A DNA stretch of 37,536 bases from Streptomyces torulosus (GTDB lineage: Bacteria; Actinomycetota; Actinomycetes; Streptomycetales; Streptomycetaceae), in NCBI RefSeq assembly GCF_001419765.1, contig NZ_LIRK01000137.1, positions 1-37,536 of the forward strand, in the 5' to 3' direction. Positions 7,752-16,873 of this stretch are shown one piece after another. Position numbers and translations under genes: made by a program. The number at the start of each line of letters is the position of its first letter. The first letter of the stretch is position 1. Under the pieces are notes generated by a model. The model made no database searches. It was not told the DNA's origin and was given only the letters and a program-made list of their open reading frames with translations.

Positions 7752-9016
7752 CGCTCCGCCGCTCCGGATGTGCCTGCTTCCACGGCCGTCGCCCAGGCCT
7801 GGAGGCCCTCGTCCACCGCGGTCTCGTCGATGACGAGGGCCGGGATCATGCGGACGACCTGGTTCCAGGCACCGCACAGCAGCAGGAGCAGGCCCTCGTC
7901 GATGGCGGCGCGCTGGACGCGGGCGGCGGTCTCGGGGTCGGGGGCGCCGTCCTCGGTGACGAACTCGGTGGCCAGCATCAGTCCGAGGCCGCGTACGTCG
8001 CTGATGCCGGGGGTGCGGTCGGCGACCGCCTCCAGGCCCTGGCGCAGCCGCTTGCCCATGGCCTCGGCGTTCTCGACGAGCCGCTCGTCGCGGACGACGT
8101 CGAGGGTGGCGCAGGCCGCGGCGCAGGCGACGGCGTTGGCGCCGTACGTGCCGCCCTGCGAGCCCGGCCAGGCCTTCGCCATCAGCGCCTCGGGGGCGGC
8201 GATGCCCGACAGGGGGAAGCCGCTGGCCAGGCCCTTGGCGGTGACGAGGATGTCGGGGGTGACGCCGAAGTGATCATGGCCCCAGAAGCGGCCGGTGCGG
8301 CCGACGCCGGTCTGCACCTCGTCGAGGATGAGCAGGAAGCCGTGCCGGTCGGCGCGTTCCCGCAGCCCTTCGAGGAAGGCGCGGGTGGCGGGCACGTAGC
8401 CGCCCTCGCCGAGCACCGGCTCGACGATGATCGCGGCGGTGTCGGCGGGCGAGGAGATCGTCTGGAGCGTGTAGTCCAGTTCCTGGAGGGCGAAGCGGGT
8501 CGCGGTGTCCTCGTCCCAGCCGTAGCGGTGGGCCGCCGGGAAGGGGGTGACGACCACGCCGCTCATCAGCGGGGAGAATCCGGACCGGAAGCGGGTGCCG
8601 GAGGTGGTCATGGAGGCGGCGGCGACGGTGCGGCCATGGAAACCGCCGTGGCAGACGACGATATTGGGGCGGCCGGTGGCCTGGCGGGCCAGGCGCAGGG
8701 CGGCCTCCACGGCCTCGCTGCCGGAGTTGGTGAAGAAGAGGCTGTCGAGGCCGGTCGGGAGCACGTCCCCGAGCTTCTCGACGAGCTGCCGCAGGGGCTG
8801 GTGCATCACCGTCGTGTACTGGCCGTGGACGAGGGTGGCCACCTGTTCCTGGGCGGCCGCCACGACCTTGGGGTGGCAGTGCCCGGTGCTGGTGACGCCG
8901 ATGCCGGCGGTGAAGTCGAGGTAGCGGCGGCCGTCCTCGCCGTAGAGGTGGACGCCCTCGCCCCGGGTCGCCACCACGGGCGTGGCCTGGCGAAGGTGCG
9001 GCGACAGTGCGGTCAT
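7748..9016 (-). CDS. gabT: Class III aminotransferase, 4-aminobutyrate aminotransferase type
   Basis: The 422-residue PLP enzyme starts at ATG 9016 with GGGAGA upstream. Family motifs are LDFTAGIGVTSTGHCHPKV, TNSGSEAVEAALRLAR (phosphate cup, ~97-112), EPVLGEGGYVPA, LILDEVQTGVGRTG (D232 contacts the PLP pyridine nitrogen) and ILVTAKGLASGFPLSG (K261, Schiff base). It transfers the terminal amino group of GABA or a similar omega-amino acid to 2-oxoglutarate, giving a semialdehyde. It is the first gene of a three-gene operon with ATGA overlaps (gabT, FAD/Fe-S dehydrogenase, gabD) and is divergent from a PucR regulator. Related class III enzymes use beta-alanine, ornithine or putrescine; the adjacent gabD makes GABA the best guess. 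Confidence 0.86.
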   Translation of the reverse strand: MTALSPHLRQATPVVATRGEGVHLYGEDGRRYLDFTAGIGVTSTGHCHPKVVAAAQEQVATLVHGQYTTVMHQPLRQLVEKLGDVLPTGLDSLFFTNSGSEAVEAALRLARQATGRPNIVVCHGGFHGRTVAAASMTTSGTRFRSGFSPLMSGVVVTPFPAAHRYGWDEDTATRFALQELDYTLQTISSPADTAAIIVEPVLGEGGYVPATRAFLEGLRERADRHGFLLILDEVQTGVGRTGRFWGHDHFGVTPDILVTAKGLASGFPLSGIAAPEALMAKAWPGSQGGTYGANAVACAAACATLDVVRDERLVENAEAMGKRLRQGLEAVADRTPGISDVRGLGLMLATEFVTEDGAPDPETAARVQRAAIDEGLLLLLCGAWNQVVRMIPALVIDETAVDEGLQAWATAVEAGTSGAAER

Positions 9017-9098
9017 GTTCGTCTCCCGGCCTCGATCTCGGTCTGCTGCGGCCCTTCGAGCATCTCGGGGGGCCGGGGCGGCGCCAACGCGCGAAGTG

Positions 9099-9124
9099 TC
9101 CGGACGGGAGGCGACATCCGGACG
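9099..9124. promoter_or_regulatory. Direct repeat TCCGGACG in the gabT-pucR intergenic region, candidate operator
   Basis: Two copies of TCCGGACG (9099-9106 and 9117-9124) stand 18 nt apart start-to-start in the 246-nt divergent intergenic space, each containing the palindrome TCCGGA. They lie upstream of the predicted pucR promoter and 83 nt before the gabT start. Binding by the divergent PucR protein is inferred only. Confidence 0.4.
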
Positions 9125-9175
9125 TTGTGTCAGCGCCATCGGGGCGGCGCCGTTTGTTTGCCTCCGGGACCTCTC

Positions 9176-9204
9176 TTGCGCAGGTCAGCGACGCTTGCCA
9201 CAGT
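9176..9204 (+). promoter_or_regulatory. Predicted promoter of the PucR-family gene
   Basis: TTGCGC (9176-9181), a 17-nt spacer and CACAGT (9199-9204) form a sigma-70/HrdB-like promoter 59 nt before the GTG start. The -35 is good; the -10 is weak but of a type common in Streptomyces. Confidence 0.42.
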
Positions 9205-9262
9205 GGCCGGGCACTCCCCGCGGGCACGGCCCGGTGCGAGCGGGGCACCCCCTGGAGGCACC

Positions 9263-10888
9263 GTGAACGACACCCATCCGGCCGCTCAGGGGCCTGCCCG
9301 TCCGCTCACCGTCGCCGATGCGCTGGCCCTGCCCGTGCTGGCCGCCGGGAAGCCGCTGGTCGTGACCGGTGAGGCGGGGCTGGACCGGCCGATCCGCTGG
9401 GTCCACATCACGGAGCTGACCGATCCCGCGTCCTTCCTGAAGGGGGGCGAACTCGTCCTCACGACCGGGATGCCGCTGCCGCAGGACACGGCCGGTGTGC
9501 GCCGGTACGTCGACGAACTCGCCGACGTCGGGGCCGCGGCGCTGGTCATCGAACTCGTGCGCCGCTACCACCGGCCGCCGGACGCGCTGGTCGACGCGTG
9601 CCGTGTCCGGGGCCTGCCCCTCGTCACCCTGGCCAAGGACGTCAACTTCCTGGAGGTCACCCAGGTCGTGCACGCCCTGCTGCTCGGCAACCAGGCGGAC
9701 GCGATGCGGCGCACCCAGCGTGTCCATGAGGCGTTCACCGCTCTCACCCTGCGCGGGGCCGGGCCGGAGGACGTGGTGCGTGCGGCGGCGGAGATGAGCG
9801 GCCGTACGGTCGTCCTGGAGAACCTGGTGCACCAGGCGCTGATCTGCGAGCCGTCCGGCGGCACCGTCGAGGAGGCGCTCACCGGCTGGGAACACCGCTC
9901 CCGGGCCACCGGGACGGGCGAGGGGACGGTGGTCCAGGGACCGGAGGGCTGGCTCACGGCGCCCGTCGCGTATCAGGGGGAGCGCTGGGGGCGGGTGGCG
10001 ATGCTCCCTGCCGGGCCGGACGGGTCGGCCTTCGGGCCGGAGGACCGCACCGTGCTGGAGCGGACCGCCATGGCCCTGACCGTGGCCCGGCTCATCCACC
10101 CCACCCCCTGGGAGCACACCGCCCATCGCAACGCCCTGCGCGACCTGGTCGAACATCGCCACCGCTCGGCGGAGGACGCCCGCGCCCGCTGTGCCGCGCT
10201 CGGGCTGCCCGCCGACCGGAGCCGCTTCGTCGCGGTCCTCGTGGACCTTCCGGCGGGCGGCGGGGGCCAGGAGGCCGAGGCCCGACTGCTCCAGGGGTTG
10301 CACGCGACCGGTGTCGCGGGGCTCGTCGGTGAGCTGGCCCCCGGCCGTGTCGGCGTCCTGCTGGCCCTGCGTCCGGCCCAGCCCTGGCGGCCGGTCGTCG
10401 AGCAGTTGTGCGGCGCCGTGCCGGGCGTGGAGCCCCGGCCGGTCGTGAGTGTCGGTTCCGAGGTCATGGACCTGGCCGACACCGCCCGTTCCTTCCGGGA
10501 GGCGGCCCGTGTCGCCGAGGCCACCCCCGGCGGCCTGCCCCTGCCCGAGGGCCGCTCCTTCCACGAGCTGTCCGACATCGGTCTGCGGCGCCTGCTGTAC
10601 GCCCTGCGTGAGGACACCCGGATCCAGGAGTACACCGAGCGGCAGCTCGGCCGGCTCATCGAGCACGACACCCAGCACGGCTCCGACCTGCTGACGACGC
10701 TGCGCCACTACCTCGACGCCGCCGGCAACAAGACGACCGCCGCACGCCGGGGCGGCCTCGCCCGCGAGACCATGTACCAGCGTCTGCGCACCATCGAGCG
10801 ACTCCTAGGCCGTGACCTCGAATCCGGGGAGGAGCGCACCGAACTCCATGTGGCCCTCGCCGCGCTCGACGCGCTGCGGGCCCGGTGA
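9263..10888 (+). CDS. PucR-family transcriptional regulator
   Basis: The 541-residue protein starts at GTG 9263 with GGAGG 4 nt upstream; no start lying further upstream has family sequence. Residues ~13-130 form the PucR N-terminal sensory domain (LTVADALALPVLAAG, GLDRPIRWVHITELTDP, FLKGGELVLTTGMPL). The middle is the GGDEF-like CdaR/PucR domain. The C-terminal ~60 residues carry the HTH_30 DNA-binding domain (LRHYLDAAGNKTTAARRGGLARETMYQRLRTIERLL in outline). PucR proteins are usually activators of nitrogen-compound catabolism such as purine, GABA or amino acid use. The divergent orientation to gabT strongly suggests it controls that operon. The inducer, perhaps GABA or a semialdehyde, is not deducible. 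Confidence 0.93.
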   Translation: MNDTHPAAQGPARPLTVADALALPVLAAGKPLVVTGEAGLDRPIRWVHITELTDPASFLKGGELVLTTGMPLPQDTAGVRRYVDELADVGAAALVIELVRRYHRPPDALVDACRVRGLPLVTLAKDVNFLEVTQVVHALLLGNQADAMRRTQRVHEAFTALTLRGAGPEDVVRAAAEMSGRTVVLENLVHQALICEPSGGTVEEALTGWEHRSRATGTGEGTVVQGPEGWLTAPVAYQGERWGRVAMLPAGPDGSAFGPEDRTVLERTAMALTVARLIHPTPWEHTAHRNALRDLVEHRHRSAEDARARCAALGLPADRSRFVAVLVDLPAGGGGQEAEARLLQGLHATGVAGLVGELAPGRVGVLLALRPAQPWRPVVEQLCGAVPGVEPRPVVSVGSEVMDLADTARSFREAARVAEATPGGLPLPEGRSFHELSDIGLRRLLYALREDTRIQEYTERQLGRLIEHDTQHGSDLLTTLRHYLDAAGNKTTAARRGGLARETMYQRLRTIERLLGRDLESGEERTELHVALAALDALRAR

Positions 10889-10927
10889 CGCGGGACGACT
10901 CGCCCGTACTCACCCACTGCACCAGGG

Positions 10928-10957
10928 TTGTCAGGGGCATGGCCGCGCTCCTACAGT
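10928..10957 (+). promoter_or_regulatory. Predicted celB promoter
   Basis: TTGTCA (10928-10933), an 18-nt spacer and TACAGT (10952-10957) match the HrdB-type consensus well. Transcription would start near 10964, just before the CebR palindrome at 10976, so a bound repressor would sit on the initial transcribed region. Confidence 0.6.
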
Positions 10958-10975
10958 CCACAGCGGAACAGGAAA

Positions 10976-10989
10976 TGGGAGCGCTCCCA
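10976..10989. promoter_or_regulatory. CebR operator (14-bp palindrome TGGGAGCGCTCCCA)
   Basis: The sequence is the exact 14-bp palindrome known in streptomycetes as the binding site of CebR, the LacI-family cello-oligosaccharide repressor. It lies 19 nt downstream of the predicted -10 and 68 nt before the celB start, so cellobiose or cellotriose should derepress the endoglucanase. Confidence 0.92.
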
Positions 10990-11057
10990 TCACGGGGGAT
11001 GCCCGGAGCGCCCGCGCGACCCCACCTTCCCGGCCGTACCTCCGAAAGAGGTCCCCC

Positions 11058-12182
11058 ATGCGACCGTCACCACGTCTTCCGCGCTTCCTGCGCGGCCCGT
11101 TGGGCGCGTTCGTCACCGCGCTCGTCACCGTCGCGGCGCTCTTCGCCGCCACACCGCAGGCCCAGGCCGACACGACGGTGTGCGAACAGTTCGGCTCGGC
11201 CGTCATCCAGGGCCGGTACGTCGTCCAGAACAACCGCTGGGGCACCAACGAGCCCCAGTGCGTCACCACCACGGGCTCCGGTTTCCGGGTCAGCCGGGCC
11301 GACGGTTCGGTCCCGACGAACGGCGCGCCGAAGTCGTACCCCTCCGTGTTCAACGGCTGCCACTACACCAACTGCTCGCCGGGGACGAACCTGCCCGCAC
11401 AGCTCTCCCGCATCTCGAGCGCGCCGAGCAGCATCTCGTACGGGTACGTCGGCGACGCGGTCTACAACGCCTCGTACGACATCTGGCTGGACCCGACGCC
11501 CCGTACCGACGGGGTGAACCGGACCGAGATCATGATCTGGCTCAACAAGGTGGGCCCCATCCAGCCCATCGGCTCGCAGGTCGGCACCGCCACCGTGGGC
11601 GGGCGCAGCTGGCAGGTGTGGCAGGGCGGCAACGGCTCCAACGACGTGCTGTCCTTCGTCGCCCCCTCAGCCATCGGCAGTTGGAGCTTCGACGTGATGG
11701 ACTTCGTCCGGCAGGCCGTGTCCCGCGGAATGGCGCAGAACAACTGGTATCTGACGAGTGTTCAGGCCGGTTTCGAGCCCTGGCAGAACGGCACGGGGCT
11801 GTCCGTGAACTCCTTCTCCTCCACTGTCGAGACGGGCGGCGGGCCCGGCGGTCCGGGTGGCGGCTCCGGGTGCGCGGTGTCGTACGCCACGAACGTGTGG
11901 CAGGGCGGGTTCACCGCGAACGTCACCGTCTCCAACACCGGTTCGTCGCCCGTCGACGGCTGGCGGCTCGCCTTCACCCTGCCCTCCGGTCAGCAGATCA
12001 CCGGAGCCTGGAGCGCGTCCGTGTCCCCGTCGTCGGGTTCCGTCACGGCGAGCGGCCTGGCGCACAACGCGAGCATCTCCCCCGGCGGCAGTCAGACGTT
12101 CGGCTTCCAGGGCACCTACAGCGGCGCCTTCGCCTCGCCGGGCGCGTTCAGTCTGAACGGCACGGCCTGCACCAGAGCCTGA
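11058..12182 (+). CDS. celB: Secreted GH12 endo-beta-1,4-glucanase with CBM2
   Basis: The 374-residue protein starts at ATG 11058 after GAAAGAGG. Residues 1-37 are a Sec signal peptide ending AQA|D. Residues 38-258 form the GH12 jelly-roll, with nucleophile E157 in NRTEIMIW and acid/base E240 in GFEPW (mature numbers 120 and 203, as in S. lividans CelB). A Gly/Pro linker (GGGPGGPGGGSG) covers ~260-271. Residues 272-371 form a family 2 cellulose-binding module closed by C272/C371 and carrying the aromatic binding residues W281, W302 and W318. It cuts internal beta-1,4-glucan bonds in cellulose and possibly beta-glucan or xyloglucan outside the cell. It has its own promoter and CebR box, and a large hairpin follows. 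Confidence 0.95.
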   Translation: MRPSPRLPRFLRGPLGAFVTALVTVAALFAATPQAQADTTVCEQFGSAVIQGRYVVQNNRWGTNEPQCVTTTGSGFRVSRADGSVPTNGAPKSYPSVFNGCHYTNCSPGTNLPAQLSRISSAPSSISYGYVGDAVYNASYDIWLDPTPRTDGVNRTEIMIWLNKVGPIQPIGSQVGTATVGGRSWQVWQGGNGSNDVLSFVAPSAIGSWSFDVMDFVRQAVSRGMAQNNWYLTSVQAGFEPWQNGTGLSVNSFSSTVETGGGPGGPGGGSGCAVSYATNVWQGGFTANVTVSNTGSSPVDGWRLAFTLPSGQQITGAWSASVSPSSGSVTASGLAHNASISPGGSQTFGFQGTYSGAFASPGAFSLNGTACTRA

Positions 12183-12183
12183 C

Positions 12184-12230
12184 GCGACCGGCGCCGGACG
12201 CTCGTACGGCGTCCGGCGCCGGCCGGTCGC
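12184..12230. terminator. Two-part hairpin terminator between celB and the esterase
   Basis: An inner perfect 11-bp stem (GCGCCGGACGC, 12191-12201, with GCGTCCGGCGC, 12209-12219) is extended by an outer 7-bp arm (GCGACCG/CGGTCGC) across a 4-nt bulge. It sits just after the celB stop, between convergent genes. Confidence 0.8.
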
Positions 12231-12279
12231 GGTCGGCCGGTCCCCCGTGACCGGCCCGCCCGGGTCAGGGCGCCGTGGT

Positions 12280-13230
12280 CTAACCGAACTGGGTGAAGAA
12301 CTTCCAGATCTCGCCCGGCAGCCAGGTCCGGGAGCCGCTGTCACCGCCGCGTCCGTCCTGCGGCGCGGCGATGTGCCCCTCGTCGAAGGCGGCCCAGGCG
12401 ACCGGGTACCCGGCCGCGCATCCCGAGTAGGTGGTGACCCGGTGCTGGAGGCTGCCCTGCGCCGGCTCGGGCGGGTTCTGGGCGGCGCAGCCGTTGTTCC
12501 TGACGAACCTGTCCCGCATCGACCGTCCGCCGGAGATGTTCAGGACGCTGTCCCTGAGGCCGTGCACACCGAGGTAGGCGATGCGCTGGCCGCCGCCGTT
12601 GCATCCGCTGAGGACGCCGCCGCTCTGGACGGCGACCGCGCGGAAGACGTTCGCACGGGAGCACGCGATCGAGTAGGACATGGCGCCGCCGTAGCTGAAG
12701 CCGAGGGCGAAGCGCTGCGTCGTCTCGACGCACAGGGCCCCTTCGATCCGCCTGAGCATGTCGTCGACGAGGGTGATGTCCTCGCCGCCGGAGTTGGCCC
12801 AGCCGTTGTTGAGGCCCTGCGGCGCGACGAAGATCGTGCTGTTGTTCGCCAGCCGCTGGAGCCCGTAGTACGCCCAGGTGCCGGTCTCCACGGTGCGGCC
12901 CGTGGCGACGTCGTTGGAGGTGCCGCCCAGCCAGTGGAAGCCGAAGACCAGCCGGTAGGCGCGGTTGCGGTCGTAGCCGTCCGGGACCCGCAGGATGAAG
13001 TTCCGGTTCTTGCCACTGCTCTGGATCGTGTGGGTACCGCTGGCCAGACCGGGCGCCTTGCCACAGCCGGGGCTCCCGGCGGCCTCTCGGGCGGGTGCGG
13101 CGGCGGGGTCGGAGGCCGCGACCGCGGCGCCCGCGCCGGGGCCGCCGGTCAGGGCCGTGCCTGCCATGGTCAGGACGAGCAGGACCGCGACCATGGCGGG
13201 CCGTAAGAGGTTCCTTGTCCTCGTGATCAT
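12280..13230 (-). CDS. Secreted CE1-type feruloyl / acetylxylan esterase (alpha/beta hydrolase)
   Basis: The 316-residue protein starts at ATG 13230 (GAGGGAG upstream). Residues 1-~39 are a Sec signal peptide (LLRPAMVAVLLVLTMAGTAL). The catalytic domain begins at CGKAP (~56), with the oxyanion region FGFHWLGGTSND, the nucleophile elbow GFSYGGAMSY (S179), and the probable acid D227 (HGLRDSVL) and base H286 (FDEGHIAAP). This is the LpqC/PHB-depolymerase-like branch of CE1, which contains actinobacterial feruloyl esterases. It would remove ferulate or acetyl groups from arabinoxylan and help the nearby xylanase and GH43 enzyme. No carbohydrate-binding module is attached. It is convergent with celB and divergent from the GH43/GH10 pair. 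Feruloyl versus acetylxylan specificity is not decided. Confidence 0.85.
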   Translation of the reverse strand: MITRTRNLLRPAMVAVLLVLTMAGTALTGGPGAGAAVAASDPAAAPAREAAGSPGCGKAPGLASGTHTIQSSGKNRNFILRVPDGYDRNRAYRLVFGFHWLGGTSNDVATGRTVETGTWAYYGLQRLANNSTIFVAPQGLNNGWANSGGEDITLVDDMLRRIEGALCVETTQRFALGFSYGGAMSYSIACSRANVFRAVAVQSGGVLSGCNGGGQRIAYLGVHGLRDSVLNISGGRSMRDRFVRNNGCAAQNPPEPAQGSLQHRVTTYSGCAAGYPVAWAAFDEGHIAAPQDGRGGDSGSRTWLPGEIWKFFTQFG

Positions 13231-13373
13231 GCGACTCCCTCTGTCTCGGAATACGGCTGTGCGGGGAGAGCGGGGCCGATGCGGGCACCGCGCGCGTTCG
13301 TGAGCGCCTCACCGCCGAAGCGGTCACGGACCTATGAATATCGTGCACCTGACATTAATGAACGGGCGCAAGA

Positions 13374-13396
13374 TTCGAGCTTGTTCACGATCGAAC
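13374..13396. promoter_or_regulatory. Inverted repeat, candidate esterase operator
   Basis: TTCGA (13374-13378) and TCGAA (13391-13395) are inverted around 12 nt and overlap a second imperfect repeat, GTTC-N6-GAAC (13383-13396). It lies about 145 nt before the esterase start, where a minus-strand promoter would be expected. No clear -10/-35 pair is visible on that strand. Confidence 0.3.
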
Positions 13397-13509
13397 CACA
13401 TCGGCCGCCCGGTGGTAGTCCGGGAGCATAGAGAGGCAGCACCACATGTCAACACCTCTCGACCGACGCATCTCACGCCCCTTCCGCTCGATTTCAGCCC
13501 CCCATCAAG

Positions 13510-13521
13510 CGAAAGATTTCG
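13510..13521. promoter_or_regulatory. Palindrome CGAAAGATTTCG, candidate xylanase-type operator
   Basis: Perfect 5-bp arms CGAAA/TTTCG flank a 2-nt centre, 29 nt before the predicted GH43 -35 box. CGAA-TTCG type palindromes are known upstream of Streptomyces xylanase and xylosidase genes (BxlR/XlnR-type LacI regulators). It clearly differs from the CebR box of celB, so these neighbours probably answer to different sugars. Confidence 0.5.
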
Positions 13522-13549
13522 AGTTCAAGGGCGAATCATGCGAGGGGTA

Positions 13550-13577
13550 TTGACTCGGTTCATCGTGCTCCTATCAT
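13550..13577 (+). promoter_or_regulatory. Predicted promoter of the GH43-GH10 operon
   Basis: TTGACT (13550-13555), a 16-nt spacer and TATCAT (13572-13577) closely match the HrdB consensus. This is the best promoter in the divergent region and implies a long leader of roughly 200 nt before the GH43 start. Confidence 0.6.
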
Positions 13578-13782
13578 CCAAAGTGCTCGATGAGTCGGCT
13601 GGTGTCCGAGATGGCGAACGGGATGACCTCCCTGACGCCGCACACCGCGAGAAGTGACAGAGCACCCCCACGCACGCGCACATCGCCGCACCCGCACCGC
13701 GCTCCGGCAGCAGCCCCCCACCGCCCGGCCGCCGGCGGTTCGCCCGCAGCCCCCGACGGCCCGGCCACACAAGGAGACCGAC

Positions 13783-16504
<2,722 letters not shown>

Positions 16505-16572
16505 CCTCAGGGGCCGGCCGCCGGTGCGCACGGGACCGACTCCGGTGCGCAGACGCCGGATGCTGACGGCTG

Positions 16573-16603
16573 CGGGCCCCCGGCGTGGTTCGCCGGGGGC
16601 CCG
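16573..16603 (+). terminator. Terminator hairpin after the xylanase
   Basis: A perfect 13-bp stem (CGGGCCCCCGGCG, 16573-16585, with 16591-16603) and a 5-nt loop, 68 nt after the GH10 stop. Confidence 0.8.
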
Positions 16604-16635
16604 TCCGTCGTGGTCGGCCCGTGGAACGGGGGAAG

Positions 16636-16664
16636 GCCCCTCCGCCCGGGGGCGGCGGAGGGGC
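16636..16664. terminator. Second hairpin in the convergent region
   Basis: A perfect 11-bp stem (GCCCCTCCGCC, 16636-16646, with 16654-16664) and a 7-nt loop. It could act on either strand as a back-up terminator. Confidence 0.6.
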
Positions 16665-16873
16665 GCCCGCCGGCGTCAGGAGGACGTCCGCTCAGGGGTC
16701 GGTGTCCTCCGCCGCTTCACGCCGGCGGTGTGGGGGGACCTTCCGTGTTCCGGCCGCCTCGTGTGCGCGGCATGGCCCATCCCATCGCGCCGGCGGCCCG
16801 CCGTCACTCCGCCGATCGGCGGGGGAACCCCCGCCTGTCGGCCGGGGTTCGTGCGCCGGAGCCGTCCGACCGG

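Larger units (their letters stand above)
13231..13782. other. 552-nt divergent intergenic region, esterase / GH43
   Basis: No convincing gene lies here; one 107-codon open frame lacks protein-like composition. The region is AT-richer than its surroundings between ~13335 and 13580. It holds an inverted repeat TTCGA-N12-TCGAA (13374-13395), the palindrome CGAAAGATTTCG (13510-13521) and a good plus-strand promoter (13550-13577), leaving a GH43 leader of about 200 nt. Confidence 0.6.
16505..16873. other. 369-nt convergent intergenic region, xylanase / fucosidase
   Basis: The region contains no credible gene. It holds two strong hairpins (16573-16603 and 16636-16664), a short palindrome CCGCCGATCGGCGG (16809-16822) overlapping the repeat GCGGGGG-AA-CCCCCGC (16819-16834), and otherwise unremarkable high-GC sequence. 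Confidence 0.6.

Noticed and set aside
4812..8273. Very long open frame on the plus strand opposite the FAD/Fe-S gene
   Set aside because: It is antisense to a gene with complete motifs, and its composition is the Gly/Arg/Ala/Val/Asp-rich type that high-GC DNA produces opposite real genes.
13334..13657. Possible 107-codon small gene in the esterase/GH43 intergenic region
   Set aside because: There is no ribosome site or protein-like pattern, and it overlaps the predicted operator and promoter.
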